From: Epiperipatus broadwayi
Taxonomy: Eukaryota > Onychophora > Udeonychophora > Euonychophora > Peripatidae
Assembly (NCBI GenBank): GCA_028023455.1
Contig: JAQFVV010000317.1
Coordinates: forward strand, 62,001-126,000
Direction of reading: 5' to 3'
DNA length: 64,000 nt
Below are positions 37,901-51,063 of this stretch, one piece after another (within the stretch, counting starts at the first letter, position 1; the number at the start of each line of letters is the position of its first letter). A program made the translations under genes and the position numbers. The notes beneath the pieces were generated by a model. It was not told the DNA's origin. It did no database searches and worked only from the letters and a program-made list of their open reading frames with translations.

Positions 37901-40900
37901 CATGATTCTAAATTGACAAACTAAATAATTACATAGGAATTCGTGAATACAAAATTGAAATTCATTATCTTAACTTTAAAGTACAAACTAATTATTCTAT
38001 ACATTTTGTACACGTAAGATTTGACTAAAAATACCGATCAAAGGAATGTGACTTTTGATCAGCATTTTTAAATGACTTTGTATAATTTTGAAAGATTTAA
38101 AATTAAAAAAAAATATACACGCAATGAAACTTTTAAATTGAGCGAATATAAACCTACAAACCACACACACGAATATTATTTATCATGATTTGTAATATTT
38201 ATACTTGTAATATTTACATTAAATTCTTTTAAACAAAGCATAAAATAACTAACTTAAAATTTATGTAGCCTGGAATAGAAAAAGCCTCATTGCGGGTAAA
38301 TAGTGATTTAGAATTACCGTACTTCAAAATGAAAACTATGAAACTAAGATCGATCCTTCGATCTGTCTGTTTCACTATATAGGAGAATGAACTTTCATAT
38401 ATTTAAATATTTTAGATCTTATGGTTTTCATAGAATATTGACAAATCTAATAAATGAAATAATTAAATTATTGAATAAGTTTATTGCTCCATAGTTCATA
38501 AGAAGTTTTAACATTGCAAGTGCCAGACCTAGAACTGATTCAAAGACCTTAGATCCAATGTCTGATATTCTATCACAGTACTAAACCTTGCATGGCAAAA
38601 TGAAACAATGCTAATCAATTATAGTAAAATCAGTATTAATAAATAATCAATATGAAAGAATACTATTTGTTTTCTATAGTTCTTTATTAATATGTTCTCA
38701 TTATTAAAATAACTTCAATATTTTCCCATTCTCTATTCTGTATTTTATGAATCCATGCATAGAATTCTTTGTATATACACACACAATACAGTTTTTACTG
38801 AAAGTATAGCTTAAATGCTTTTCTTTTTTTTTAAAAAAATATAGTTGTTACATTTAATTTGAATTACTGCTGAGTCAATATTGTAGACTTTGCATTAAGG
38901 CAATAAAGAAATGAATAGACACTTTTGAGAGGTCACCCAGTTCTAGAAATTTATTTTTTATATTTTCTGTAGTTGAGCAATTAAATGTTGAAATTATATT
39001 CATAGATAAGTACTGCTGATCTTTATTAAAGATCTATTGACAAGTTTTGAAGAAAAATTTCTGAAAAAAATTATTGTAATCTTTTTTTTTTTTTTATATT
39101 ATTCTTTGCTATTCTCTTTAATAGAAATATGACCAACAAAAAATGTTTAATCTATCAATTCTCCGCATATTTGCAAATATACTATTTCTTTACATTCTAA
39201 TTATTTTATTAGGGTTTGTTTGTTGTTGTTGATTTTATTTATATAATCTTAAAGATTATTTAATTAGTAATTTTTTTTTCTTTTATCTTTCTCCTTCTAA
39301 TCTGTAATCATCTAATTAGTTCTTCATTTCATTGGAAAATGACAGTTGTTTATATGTAATAGTTGTCATTGTTGTCATTATTTTTAATATTATTGTAAAT
39401 TTAAGTGAGTGTTTAATCATATCATGTTGTCTCTGATCATATAATGAGTAAATATCTAGTTGATGGGTTCAGGTGGAAATTGGAGTTCTGAATGAAAATT
39501 TATTGTCATTTTCCAAATGAATAGCTATTATAGATCTTTAAACAGAATTCATTTAAGATCAATGTTTAAATTGTTTATTCAGTTGTGTTTTGTTATTATA
39601 TAAAGACAAAAAAAGTAAATACAAACACTTTAAAGCAAAAGCATCTTCAACAACTCTTCAGAAAAACAATGAAGATTGTGGTGATACTAAGTTTAGCATC
39701 TAACAATAACTAGATTGCAAATTGCTGAGTAATATTGGATAATTAATTCTCAAAAATAAAATTCTTAAGCATTGTCAACCTGGGAAAAAAATCAACTATA
39801 CTATGAGTCTCTTACATATATTTTATGTGCGTTTGTCTTACGTAAGCTTCACAATACTTTTTTGATTTATAATAAACTTTGAAGAAGTTATAATAAAATG
39901 TATTTACAGAAAACTTTTTTGTTTGTTTTTATGTAAATAAGATATTATATTCTTTTTCAGCTTTGTAGTTAGTTATCTTGTGAAACTTGTACATGTTTTT
40001 TTTTTTTATTGCACAATTGTTTCATTGTAAAAGTTAAATATAAACTAAAGAAATTTCTCCCAATTGGTTTTTTATACATCATATCACTGTAATAATCAAT
40101 TCACGGGAGAAAGAGTGATGTGATGAGTTTTTTTTTTTACTTTGTAATTAATGAGTCATATACATTTACACAATATTCCAGTTACCACTTTGATGTCAGT
40201 AAGCAAAAGAATCACAGCTCTAATCAAAGATTTTGTTGTGGATATACTGCTCTACATATAACAAGTTTGAATATTGTCTGAATATTTTGTCATTTATTCT
40301 GTATAAATTTATCAATTACCTACTTAATTCTTCAAATAAATTTGATATTTATGATTAAAATTATAAAGATAACTTGCATAACATTATATATATATATATA
40401 TAAAATCATAAATGGATTCTTATGAGATTACCAATTAATACTATTCATATTTAATGAAGAAATAATATTTGAATTGTTGACATATTTGTTGGGAGGACCA
40501 AAATGCCATTAAAAATATAATTTAAATAATTCATATTTTTCTTAATAAATAAAACTTAGTTTTATTACAATTTACTCAGATAAGGATCTATAATTATTTA
40601 GTTATCTAAATAAGGAGTGCAATCATATTTTGAGGCTGTGACTAAGTTAAAATGTAACCATAATAAATAATGGTAATAAATAAAATATATTAAAATTCAT
40701 GTCCAGTATGTATATCTAGACTTGGTCCAAACCATGAGTGTAACTGATATATATATATATATATATATAATAAAAAGACAATTATATATTTATTCAATAA
40801 CTTTATTTCACACTGTTTTGTGCTGATAAACAAATAAATATTATAAACTGGAAAATCACAAGATAAAAAGGTGTGAGTGATTTTAAAATGTGATTGTTTT

Positions 40901-43079
40901 CAATGATACATTTATTTGTAAATAGGTGATTACATTCAAAATAATTTTGTATTTTTAAAGTACAGTGAAGTCATGAACTATGCTATATTTTTTCCAAGCC
41001 CTTTTTTATTCAGTGTATATAGCATATAATAGCTCACATGTTGTTGATAAATAGTGAGTGATTCGAATAGAATAAATTATTGTTTATTGAACTGCAAGTA
41101 TACAGGACTCTTCAACATGCATATATATATATAAGTATACAGGACTCTTCAACATGCATATATATATATATAGCATGGATGCTTTTTTATATGTATAGTA
41201 GTAATGTAAATTAAGAGTATAAATTTTTTAAAATAATAATAATAGTTATTAATATTAAATTGACTGTGTTCATTTATGCATACACTGAAGCAATAAAATA
41301 AGAAAAAACTGTATCTATCATATATTTAAAATAAATAGTGAAATATGTGACTTTCATAGCTTTTAAGTACATTCTAGGTAATTTTTTTTTCATTAACTTT
41401 TTTCCTTTTATAGACACATACTAGTGATCTTATTATTAAGGAATTAGAATTTCTCTAATTATTTTGACATTTTAAAAGTAAGTTCAACTTTTAGTACGAT
41501 CTAAAATTTTGTAAAACTTATAGTATTACACTAAGAAAATATTTTATAATGCAGTATATCAAATTTGGAAACGATAACAAAGAAAGAATAAAATGTATGT
41601 GCTTTCACATAAATTGAAGAAATGTTATTGATACATAACTGCATGTGATGCTCAAAGAAGGAAAAATTGCAACTGAATATTGTAAAATTTAGAAATGTTA
41701 ATGTTTTTTTTTTTTTTTATTTACATTTACTTTTGTTTGTTTACATTTTTTTTGGGATAGCATAAAATTGAAATCATGTAATTAAATATAGTGTAAATCA
41801 CTGCTCCACAGCATAAGATGAAAGTTCAAAGGTGAAAGTGTTAAAATGCTAAAGAAATCAAAAACCAGTTTCAATTTTGAAAAGTGAAAGATTCTGAAAG
41901 ATATTATTAATCTTTATTACAATTATTTGAATTTTAATGTTTTTAACTTTGTGTTGTTTTAATTAATAGCTTGTTTTTTTTTTTTCTCATGTGTCATAGC
42001 ATCAGCTTGTTTGTTTTGTTGTTAAAAAAATACATATGTACATTTTTTTATCTATGTATAAATTTATTGTCTTATAACTGGATCAAAATTTGTATTCAGT
42101 AATTGGAAAACTACTTTTACAAATTCACAGTTAATAAGTGGGTTTAATAAATCTGAATTATTGGAACTAGTTTTAATCATCTTCATAAATAATCTGTATT
42201 TTTTATCTTGTTTTTATTTTGTCTTTGTGGTCTAGTTTTTGTTTTGTTTATGTTTTATGTATCCTTGTTAGTATTTACATTGAATAATCACAATATAGAA
42301 TGATGTTATTAGTTCATGGCATTTATATTATTACCTAAATATCATTTGAAACTACATAGGAGAAAGCAATTATAAACAATTAATACATACTATATGCAGA
42401 TCTTAATATGACCAAGCAGATTGAAGCCATAGCTGAAAGATGTGTTCCTCTGGATTAAAAACACTCAACATATTACTGAGATAAGAATATTTCAGTTTTT
42501 TTCAAGCTTGAAAGACACAAGCCAGATTAATTTTTTTTATATATTTAGTTGCTAAAACTGCAAATAAATTACTATTGAGCATAAAATGAGCAGTCTGTGT
42601 ATTAAGAAAAACTTGATTTACTAAAGATGAAATTGGATTGCTTACAGATTGACATTTTAGAAGTTAATAAAGTGAATTAGATTGTGAGAACAATTACCTA
42701 TTGTTCAAGCAGGGAGAACAAATGTAAAATTATATAGGTTGTCAGGAAGGCTATTGTGAATACTACCATTGAATATAATCTTGTTAATAAATATTTTTTA
42801 TAAATTTAATTTTTGAAAGTACCTGTTCAATATTTCTTTTATACAATTCTATGATTCAATTATTGGAATAATAATGAACAAATTTAATGATCAGATGAAG
42901 GCAGGAGTTATAAAATTTACAGATAAAGTATATTTTTAGTTGTCAATAAATTAGGTGCTACAGGTACAGTTGGAAATAAAAGCAAAGAAAATCCTTGCAG
43001 ATAATATAGATATGAAAGTTTTTTTTATGGCTAATATATAAGATCTCTCTACACACATGGAAATCCCAAATAGGGTTTG
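37901..43079. other. AT-rich intergenic stretch
   Basis: It contains a 55-codon coding-like minus frame at about 38405-38237 (VKQTDRRIDLSFIVFILKYG), of unknown origin, and a 37-bp tandem duplication at 41096. Short (TA)n occur near 40385 and 40748. A LINE 5' part may extend into the last few hundred bases. Nothing else is recognisable. Confidence 0.45.
41096..41169 (+). repeat. 37-bp tandem duplication
   Basis: The unit AAGTATACAGGACTCTTCAA plus CATGCATATATATATAT occurs twice without a gap (41096-41132 and 41133-41169), essentially identical. Confidence 0.9.
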
Positions 43080-43278
43080 CAGTAGTCTTTGAGAGCAATA
43101 ATAGTTTTAATAGCAAAAATATGTCTAGGAAGAAATTGTGGAACTGATTATGAATTACTTTTGTGGAAACTTCAAGGAAAACTGAAGAAGAAATATGAGC
43201 ATGTCCAACATTCTAAATAGGGAACATAGAGAATGTATCTATTGCTTCTAAAAATAATATTAGAAATCTATTTGAGAT

Positions 43279-43349
43279 TATATATATATATATATGTATA
43301 TGTATATGTATATTATATATATATATATATGTATATGTATATGTATATT
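43279..43349. repeat. TATATG-type microsatellite
   Basis: Two blocks of (TA)n with GTATATGTATATGTATAT variants. Confidence 0.85.
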
Positions 43350-43508
43350 GGAGATTATTTATCTTTTTCACATGTGTGTGGTCATGGGTATTGGTTGTAT
43401 GAGATGTAATGGATAACAGTAGAGAGCTTGAAAGTCTGTGTTCAAATCTCTGCTAATTACATTAATTTCAGTGTAGATAATATAATTGTTTTTAAATATT
43501 ATATATAT

Positions 43509-43563
43509 ATATGTAATCTTATAATTGAATATTTATAAATACAGTAATTATAAGATTACATAT
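43509..43563. repeat. 18-bp perfect hairpin
   Basis: ATATGTAATCTTATAATT (43509-43526) is exactly mirrored at 43546-43563 around a 19-base loop. Confidence 0.8.
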
Positions 43564-43590
43564 ATTGATTTGAAGCAATACAGACATTGA

Positions 43591-43595
<5 letters not shown>

Positions 43596-43629
<34 letters not shown>
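43596..43629. repeat. (TA)n microsatellite
   Basis: About 17 TA units. Confidence 0.9.
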
Positions 43630-43632
<3 letters not shown>

Positions 43633-43698
43633 TTAATGAGCATAATAGATTGGCATTAATATAACAAAAGATGAAGCTTATTTATAGGTTTATTTAAA

Positions 43699-43756
43699 TA
43701 ATGATATACAATTTTAATCTTTTCAGATTTCTCTTTATTTCTTAGCACATCTATCC

Positions 43757-43805
<49 letters not shown>

Positions 43806-43863
43806 CGGATAGATGTGTTAAGAAATAAAGAGAAATCTGAAAAGATTAAAATTGTATATCATT
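43699..43863. repeat. 59-bp near-perfect inverted repeat around a (TA)n core
   Basis: The arm 43699-43757 (AATGATATACAATTTTAATC...) and its mirror 43805-43863 differ at only two positions. The 47-bp spacer is almost pure (TA)n, itself self-complementary, so the whole 165 bp can form one hairpin or cruciform. It sits inside the LINE remnant, probably a hairpin MITE that amplified TA, or a foldback duplication. Confidence 0.85.
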
Positions 43864-45559
43864 ATAATTGCTATGTAAAGAAGATAATTCAAATTTATAG
43901 AGAAGAAAGATCAATTAAGGAAACTGAATAGGAAATTCCAAAGAGTATCACAAAATGACAAACTACATTATTATAACATTATTTAGAAAAACACTGAAAA
44001 TGAAAACAAATTGAAAAAAACAATAATTTTCTTAAGGGGATTCATGAAATCCAAATGAAGTTTCAACTTGAAACATTTGTTGAAAAATACTATGAATGTC
44101 TGATAACTAAAGAATCAATGATTACAACTGATACGGAAATGAAACCATTCACAAACACATCAATTAAGTTATGTGATAATTATACATTATAATGAAAAAT
44201 CTTCAATAACTGACAATAAATAAAATTAATTCTTGGGATTATTGCCAAAAGATCTGACTGCAATATTTTATCAGAAGTTTTGCACAAAACTGAAAAAATC
44301 TCAACAAAAATATTGACTAAAGTTTTCCAATTAATCTGGAAACTAGCTAGTAACCTATAAATTGGGACAAGTCAATTTTATTCTTATACCAAAGAAAGAT
44401 CTTCATAGAGTATCAAAACTTTTTGACATGATGTGAAGATTGTCATATTTTGTCTTATATATTCAAGCAAGTAGAATTAGTTAGAAAATTATACAAGATA
44501 GATTAAAGCATTACACAGAAAGAGTAATACTGAATATACCCACTAGTGTGAAGAAAGTAAAAAAAAAATATAGGAATATCATTATTTACATACATTAGGC
44601 ATTAACAAAGGTCACAAAATTCTACTTAGACATTTATATAATTTTTTATTGATTACAATAAAATGTTTGAATCAGTGACTAAAATTGATGCTCTTCTTAA
44701 GTCATTGTTTGTATGAGAAATATTTACGACTCTTTAAAAGCTATAGGTTGAAGTATGCAATGTTGAAACAAACTGATTTTCCATAAAAGAATTTAAAGTA
44801 TCTATTCAATGTATATAGTCCAGTATTTAATGAGGGAAAGCAATTTGACAAAGTAAACATCAATTCACTATTGATGTAAGAAACGTTAACACATTACATG
44901 TGCAGTGACTATAATAATTATACATGAAAATATTGAAGACCTTCAGATTTTCCATTAGGAAAATTACAGAGTTAAGAGATTATATTCTAGGTAAATATGA
45001 AGAATAAAATATTCTTATGTTGACAAGGTAAGTAAGCAGTTGTTTTGCCAAAGAAGTAATTTATAAGATTCATATCCTTACATTATTCCTTAATGATGTA
45101 CAAGTGAAATTTCAAGAGATTTGCCACAATATAACTGTAAACTGAGTTTTATTGAAAAAGTTGGGAAAGGTGTTTTAATGTAAGTTTTATCTTTAAAAAT
45201 AAAAGTAAAATTTTTCAAGCTAACTTATTTTTTTATTACTCTCACTAAATGTAAAAGCCAAACACTATAAAAAGAAGAATGGGAAAAGTGTTGTTGCTTT
45301 AGAATTATGGTGTTGTGCTGTCAAATACTTTTAAGAATTTCATGACAACAAGAAAAATGAACAAGTGATAATTTGAAAATTTTCATCTAATACACAATCT
45401 AATTTATTGTGATGTGTACAATACTGGGAAAGCTTAAATGTGACAGAGTGAGAGCATGACCAGCATAAATCTTATGAAAAGTAAAACAGATGCTACTTCA
45501 TTCATGAGAAATGATATTCATATTATCACCAGATAGTGAATTTTTAAATTAATTCCACT

Positions 45560-47144
45560 TGTTATATATATATATTATACCGCTAACAAGCAGTGCTATA
45601 TTAAAATTGTACAATTCAAAAATAAAAATTTTCTTAAATAACGTGAAAGTTTAAAATTGATAGAATCACTAAATTGTCCATAAATAACTGAGTAAAAACA
45701 TTTTGTTTGAAAATAAATAAATTTATAGAAGTCTGAAGAGTTTTTCTTTATTATTAGTTTAAAACAAAATACAGTTCGCTAAAAGAAAATAATCTATAAA
45801 AGTTTAAAGAGTTTTTAAAGTTTTGTATAAATGTCATTTATCAGTAAAGTTACAATTAATTAGTAGAAGAGGGAGAGGGTTTGGTTTAGAAATGTTAAAA
45901 ATAAAAGTTTAAAGAGTGATTTAAATGGACGGAAATTAATTTAGAAAAATTAAAAGTATAACAGTTTAAACTATAAATATTTTACTTAAAATTAAAGATA
46001 CTCTCTTTTTATTTGATTTAAAGAAGAAAAAAAGGGTAATCTTAAAAACTAAATAATGAGTCAATTTTAAATATATACATGCGTAAATAGCGAATGATTG
46101 TAAAAATAAAGAAATATAGTAAAATGTGTGCATGTTGATGAAATGAAATATGAAAGTTAAGAATTAAAGATCAGCAATTTGCCCGATAAAAGTGATGCCT
46201 GCCTAATAACTTGGAACCACCAGAGATATCTAGCTGTCTTAAATAATAGTGCTACAAAATAGTAGTCATAGGAACCTCCACAAAAACCTCAAATCCAACC
46301 GGTTGGAAAAACTCATCTGTAGCAGGAAACAAGAATTTAATGTCCAAAATCCTATAGGTAATGAATAACTTTTTCTTATTTCATTTCTGATATTAAAGTA
46401 GCCATTGCAATAATTTGAAGTGTCCAGAGTCAGTAAAACAAATGAACTCTATAGCATGCATAAACAAACTATTGATGTGCATGTTTTAAATGTTTTGTGT
46501 TTATTTAATATTCTTGTTATATTATATTGTGTGATTTATTAAGAGTTAGTGTAGTTATATATAAAAATCATTGTTTAAGTTATTTAAGAATTTATAGTAG
46601 TAGTTCTAAATTGTAATAATAAGTACTTAGTTAAAATAAATTATCTTTAAGCTTAATATTTGTCGGTCAATTCTTTTACCACTAATAAAGTAACAGTATA
46701 TTATAGTATCATTTTGATTGAGCTAGTTGGGATATCTTAGGGGCTGAATTAGTTTGCCATCATTCAAAACATATTATTTACTTCAGTAATTAGCTGGCGC
46801 CCGGAGTTTATTCCAAAATAAAAAAGTGCTTTGACTGATAGGTGTTGAATTCTGCAACCAAGAAGATATCTGTGTCCTGAAAACGTGGTCTTGGTTATAT
46901 ATATATATATAGTTTTGTATATAACTTCTGTTTAGATGCAGGTACTCTTTGGGTAATCTCTTCTCTGCCTAAGTGACCATGGTGGTGCAATAATTAAATT
47001 GCATTGGTGCAGATCGGATTAATGAATAAGTATCATTTTTTGTATAAAAAAAAGTCTTATAATTTTGTTTTCACAAGTTTAGATTTTATTTAAAGAGGCA
47101 GATTTTGTTGTTTCTATTTCGATCATTTAACCCCACCCAGTTCA
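45560..47144 (+). repeat. 5' LTR of element 1
   Basis: It starts TGTTATATATATATATTATA and ends CCCCACCCAGTTCA (TG...CA). A polyadenylation-like zone with TTTGTCGGTCAATTC near 46661 is shared with the LTRs of element 2, as is CTGGCGCCCGGAGTTTA at 46794. It carries about 400 bp (roughly 45865-46277) that is missing from the 3' LTR. Confidence 0.75.
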
Positions 47145-47146
47145 TT

Positions 47147-47172
47147 TGGTTTTTCCCAACATGGGAGCAGAA
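47147..47172 (+). other. primer-binding site of element 1 (putative)
   Basis: TGGTTTTTCCCAACATGGGA begins 2 bp after the LTR end, the usual place for a PBS beginning TGG. The equivalent in element 2 is TGGCTATTCCCAATGTGGGG. The matching tRNA was not identified. Confidence 0.5.
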
Positions 47173-47533
47173 CCATCATAAATGACAGTTAATTTTTTTT
47201 CATGTTTGAAATATTCAAAGAAATGCTAAATTGCATACTTGCAATGAAGAATTTGAGAGTGATATAATTTAAATAAAGAATTGATCGAAATTATGTTTTT
47301 CTTTAAATGAAAAGACAGAATTAAAGCCAGTTAGATATTGTGGGTAGAGTTACGGCATTGAGGATGGGTAGAGAGAAAAAGGACAAAGGGGATTGGAGTC
47401 AGTTGTATGTTCCGTTTTAAAGAAATAAATAAATAAACAATAATAATATTTGATTTGTTAAAGCAAAGAGATAATAGATATTGTGTTTAACTTTATTTGC
47501 GGTTTAAAAATAAAAAAAAAGTACAGTGTAACC

Positions 47534-48860
47534 ATGGATAAAGAAATGGAGCCAAAAGCAAGTCCAATATTCTTTAAAAATCCCCAATTAGTGGAAAAAG
47601 AAGAGAGAGAGACCCAGATGATGGTGAAAATGATGATAAAGATGATGAAAGAAATGCAAGAGTTCAACGCAGAATTGATGAAAGAAATGTGTCAAGAGTT
47701 CAGGCAAAGTCAACAAGAGCTCAAAGCAGAATTGAATGGAAAAATTAGTGAACTCAGAGTGGAAATTAGAAAATTGAAGGCAATGAGGGGTGAAATAATG
47801 GAGAAAGTAGAGACAAATCATATATCCATAGAAGCCATAGAGAAAGATTTGAACGAAGAAAGTCAGGAATGGGTGATAGTAGAAGAAAGCATAAAGGAAG
47901 TGAGAGCTGAAGTAGAACAAGGTAGCGTTAAGTATAGCAATTTGGAAATGAGAATAATAAAGATAGAAGAGGTATGCTGGGAATGGAGAAATGTAACTAG
48001 AACAACACAGGAAGACTTAAGTATGTTAAAGGAAGAAGGCATTCAGAGGGAGGTGGAACAAAGAATTGATGAAGTGGTAGAAAAATTAGAAAGGGCATCT
48101 TTCAACATAGCCGAAAGTAGTGATAGTTTAAAGTCAGAAGTGCAAAAGATATGTATAGGTATAACTAAGGGTCTAGAGTAGAAGATAGATCAATGAAACA
48201 TAAATATAAGAGTTATGATAGGGAGAATAGACCAAAGGGAATGACCAAGAGATTCCTGGACGAAAAGTTTACTATTGTGACATTCAAGGCTGAAGCAGGA
48301 GAGAGTTCGTTATAACACTTGGAGAATCTAACTGGTTTGCTTCAAATCCAGGAGTGGCAAGAAGGGGATAAAGTTACCCTTGCTAGTAGTCATCTTCAAG
48401 GAACAGCCTTAGATTGGTGGCACACCCAGTATGCTAAACCATGAACATCTGAGGAATATATGCTCACAATTTTAAGAACCTTTTGGAGCAAAGCCTGGCA
48501 GGATGGCACTCTGTAAAATGTCTCAAAAAAGATACCCCAGCATACATGGAGAAACTCTCATGCAATTTTTTTTAAAACAGGTGGAAAAACTCAAGGCGTT
48601 AACAGTGTTCCTATTATCGGATGATCAAATCATAAGAACAATCTGGCATAATATGTCATGACACATGTAGCAAATGATGCTAAGTAGTAATGGTAGGATG
48701 GTGGAAATTATAGAGTTTCTGACATGGGTAGATTACGAAAATTTGACTAGGGAGCCTATAGATAGATATAGGAAAATAGATCATTATAATGATCAGAGTG
48801 GCCATGAAAGGGAGCATTCAACCCAGTGTAAAGTCAAGAAATAGAAACACAGGACCGGAA
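47534..48860 (+). pseudogene. gag of LTR element 1 (coiled-coil N-terminus + capsid), broken
   Basis: The ATG at 47534 sits in ACCATGG, a strong initiation context, and the frame is open for 215 codons to a TAG at 48181. The start, MDKEMEPKASPIFFKNPQLV, shares PK-SP---KNPQLVEKE with element 2. Codons 35-200 are almost wholly charged heptad-like sequence, a predicted long coiled coil. After a frameshift the capsid follows: KFTIVTFKAEAGES near 48265, LTGLLQIQEWQEGDKVTLAS near 48330, and HLQGTALDWWHTQYAKP at 48388-48440, the typical L-G-AL-WW signature of Retrotrans_gag proteins. Two in-frame stops interrupt it (48313, 48444). No zinc knuckle CCHC was seen before the frame dies near 48850. Confidence 0.75.
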
Positions 48861-49819
48861 CTGGATAATGAATTTAATGGAAAAAAAACTTTTGATGAAG
48901 GTGATAAACTTGAATCTGAAAATTTTTCTATTTAAAACTAAAATAGTAAATTTAAATAAAGAAAAGGAAATGTTTCAGAAAATAATAATAATAGAGGCAT
49001 CACTAAATAAAAGATTTTTTTCTCCATACCCATAGTAATAAAGAAAAGTGTTTGTAAATAAATGGGTCAAATTAATAATTTAAAATAATATTAAGAAAAT
49101 GAATAAAATAATGGAAATACATAAAATAAAATCAAGTTAAATAAATATAAAATATCTGTAGAAAATTAATAAATAAAGTAGCGTAATAAAATAAAAAATT
49201 TTTTGAATACACGCAAGTTAACAAAAGCAAATTAAAGAAATGGTTTAAAAATAATATTGTAAAATTAATATAAGTGAAATGTAAATCTAAGTTTAAGTTA
49301 GAAGGGTATAAGAGATTGTAATTAATTGAAAGGAGGGTAGCAAGTATAGAAATAAGTTTTAGGAAAAGTTAAAGCTGTTGGCAGGATGAAATTAGTACTC
49401 ATAATGGACTGTCAGGATCTCTTCTCAGGGGAAAAGTCCCCATTCTATTTAAAAATGCACACTGATCTTTTCTTTTTACAAAGTCCTGTAGAAACCTGGC
49501 AAATGAAGCTTTGTGTCAAATATGAGTAAGTCGGTATAAGCCAGTAACTCTGCATCTGCATCATTTTTAAGATTCCTGTATCACAAAAATAGTGCTGTCC
49601 TGGCAGTCATCATTCAGTACAAGGTCATTCTAAGCAATGTCGACAGCATTAGATGGAAGAAAAGCATAATCAGAGAAGATTATCCTTGGCATGTATAGTC
49701 CAGATATTAAGAAAGTAAACTTACAAAAATAAAAAATTAATGTAAATAGTTCAGAGTTAATAAAGAAGGTATCAGAGATAAAATGGTCAAGAGACACATT
49801 TTACTCTCAAACAGAGTGG
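48861..49819 (+). other. non-coding 3' internal region of LTR element 1
   Basis: A-rich sequence with no pol motifs. 48858-48950 and 49380-49815 align with element 2 on its own strand (for example GGCAAATGAAGCTT near 49498 and GATAAAATGGTCA near 49776). A degenerate polypurine-like stretch ends at the LTR start. Confidence 0.55.
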
Positions 49820-51047
49820 TGTATTATATCGCTAATGAGCAGCACTATATTAAAATTGTCATGTGCAATTTTTAAGATAAATAAAAAATGTACAATTATT
49901 CAAAAATAAAAATTTTCTTAAATAACATGAAAGTTTAAAATTGATTAGTAAATAATAGAATCACTAAATTGTCCATAAATAACTGAGTAAAAACATTTTG
50001 TTTGAAAATAAATAAATTTATAGAAGTCTGAAGAGTTTTTTCTTTGTTATTAGGTTAAAACAAAATATAGTTCACTAAAAGAAAATGATCTATAAAAGTT
50101 TAAAGAGTTTTTAAAATTTTGTATAAACATCATTTATCAGTAAAGTTACAATTAATTAGTGCCACGAAATAAAAACCTCAAATCCAACTGATTGGAAAAA
50201 CTCACCTGAAGCAGCAAACTAAAGAATTTAATGTCCAAAAATTCTATAGGTAATGAATAACTTTTTCTTATTCCATTTCTGATATTAAAGTAGACATTGC
50301 AATAATTTGAATTCTCCAGAGTCAGTAAAACAAATGAATTCTATAGCATGCATAATGAACTATTGATGTGTGTGTTTTAAATGTTTTGTGTTTATTTAAT
50401 ACTGTTGTTATATTATATTATTTTGTGTGGTTTATTAAGAGTGTGTGTAATTATATATAAAAATCATTGTTCAAGTTAATTAAGAATTTATAGTAGTAGT
50501 TCTAAATTGTAATAATAAGTACTTAGCTAAAATAAATTATCTTTAAGCTTATTATTTGTCTTGAATCAATTCTTTCACCACTAAATAAAGTAACAGTATA
50601 TTATATTATCATTTTGATTGAGCTAGTTGGGATATCTTAGGTGCTGAATTAGTTTGCCATCGTTCAATGTGCTTTATTTACTTCGGTAATTAACTGGCGC
50701 CCAGGGTTTACTTCAAAACAAAAAAGTGCTTCGAATGATAGGTGTTGAATTCTGCAGCCGAGAAGATATCTGTGTCCTCGAAACGTGGTCTTAGTTATAT
50801 ATATAGTTTTGTATATAATGCCAGCTTGGATATAAGTAATCTTTCGGTAATCTCTTTTTTGTCTAAGGGACTGTGGTGGTGCAAAACTTAAATTGCCTTG
50901 ATGCAGGTTGGATTAATAAATAAGTATATCATTTTTTGTATAAAAAAGACTTATAATTTTCTTTCACAAGTTTAGATTTTATTTCAAGAGTAAATGCTCA
51001 TGCTGGATTTTGTTGTTCCTATTTTGGTTGATTAACCCCACGGTTTA
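49820..51047 (+). repeat. 3' LTR of element 1
   Basis: It aligns with 45560-47144 from TGTATTATATCGCTAA to ACCCCACGGTTTA. It lacks ~400 bp present in the 5' LTR and has about 38 bp of its own near 49862. Divergence in substitutions is obvious, indicating an old insertion. Confidence 0.75.
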
Positions 51048-51063
51048 ATATATATATATATAT

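Larger units (their letters stand above)
43080..45200 (+). mobile_element. non-LTR retrotransposon (LINE) remnant
   Basis: Pieces are in LINE order. RNCGTDYELLLWKLQGKLKK (43133-43190) resembles the end of an AP-type endonuclease (GTDHELL). QVNFILIPKKD (44370-44400) is the start of the RT (G-V-LIPKK). FFIDYNKMFESVTKIDALLK (44643-44702) matches the F-DY-KAFDSV block, with the catalytic Asp kept. AVTIIIIHENIEDLQ (44907-44950) occupies the place of FADDIVL---EDLQ, with both Asp lost. Frames shift and stops are numerous. CR1/Jockey/R1-like is plausible, but the clade cannot be fixed. Confidence 0.6.
45560..51047 (+). mobile_element. LTR retrotransposon 1, gag-only (TR-GAG-like), plus strand
   Basis: Two related direct repeats (45560-47144 and 49820-51047) flank 2,675 bp. 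Just 3' of the first repeat is a primer-binding-like site (47147). A gag relic follows at 47534-48860, then AT-rich non-coding DNA and a block shared with element 2 just before the 3' LTR. I found no protease, RT, RNase H or integrase motif. The 3' LTR end reads TTTA where the 5' LTR has TTCA. No target duplication is visible because the right flank is (TA)n. The superfamily is inferred as Ty3/gypsy-like from the Gag. Confidence 0.7.

Noticed and set aside
43370-43465. tRNA-derived SINE head (GTGTTCAAATCTC)
   Set aside because: The T-stem does not pair and no A box is convincing.
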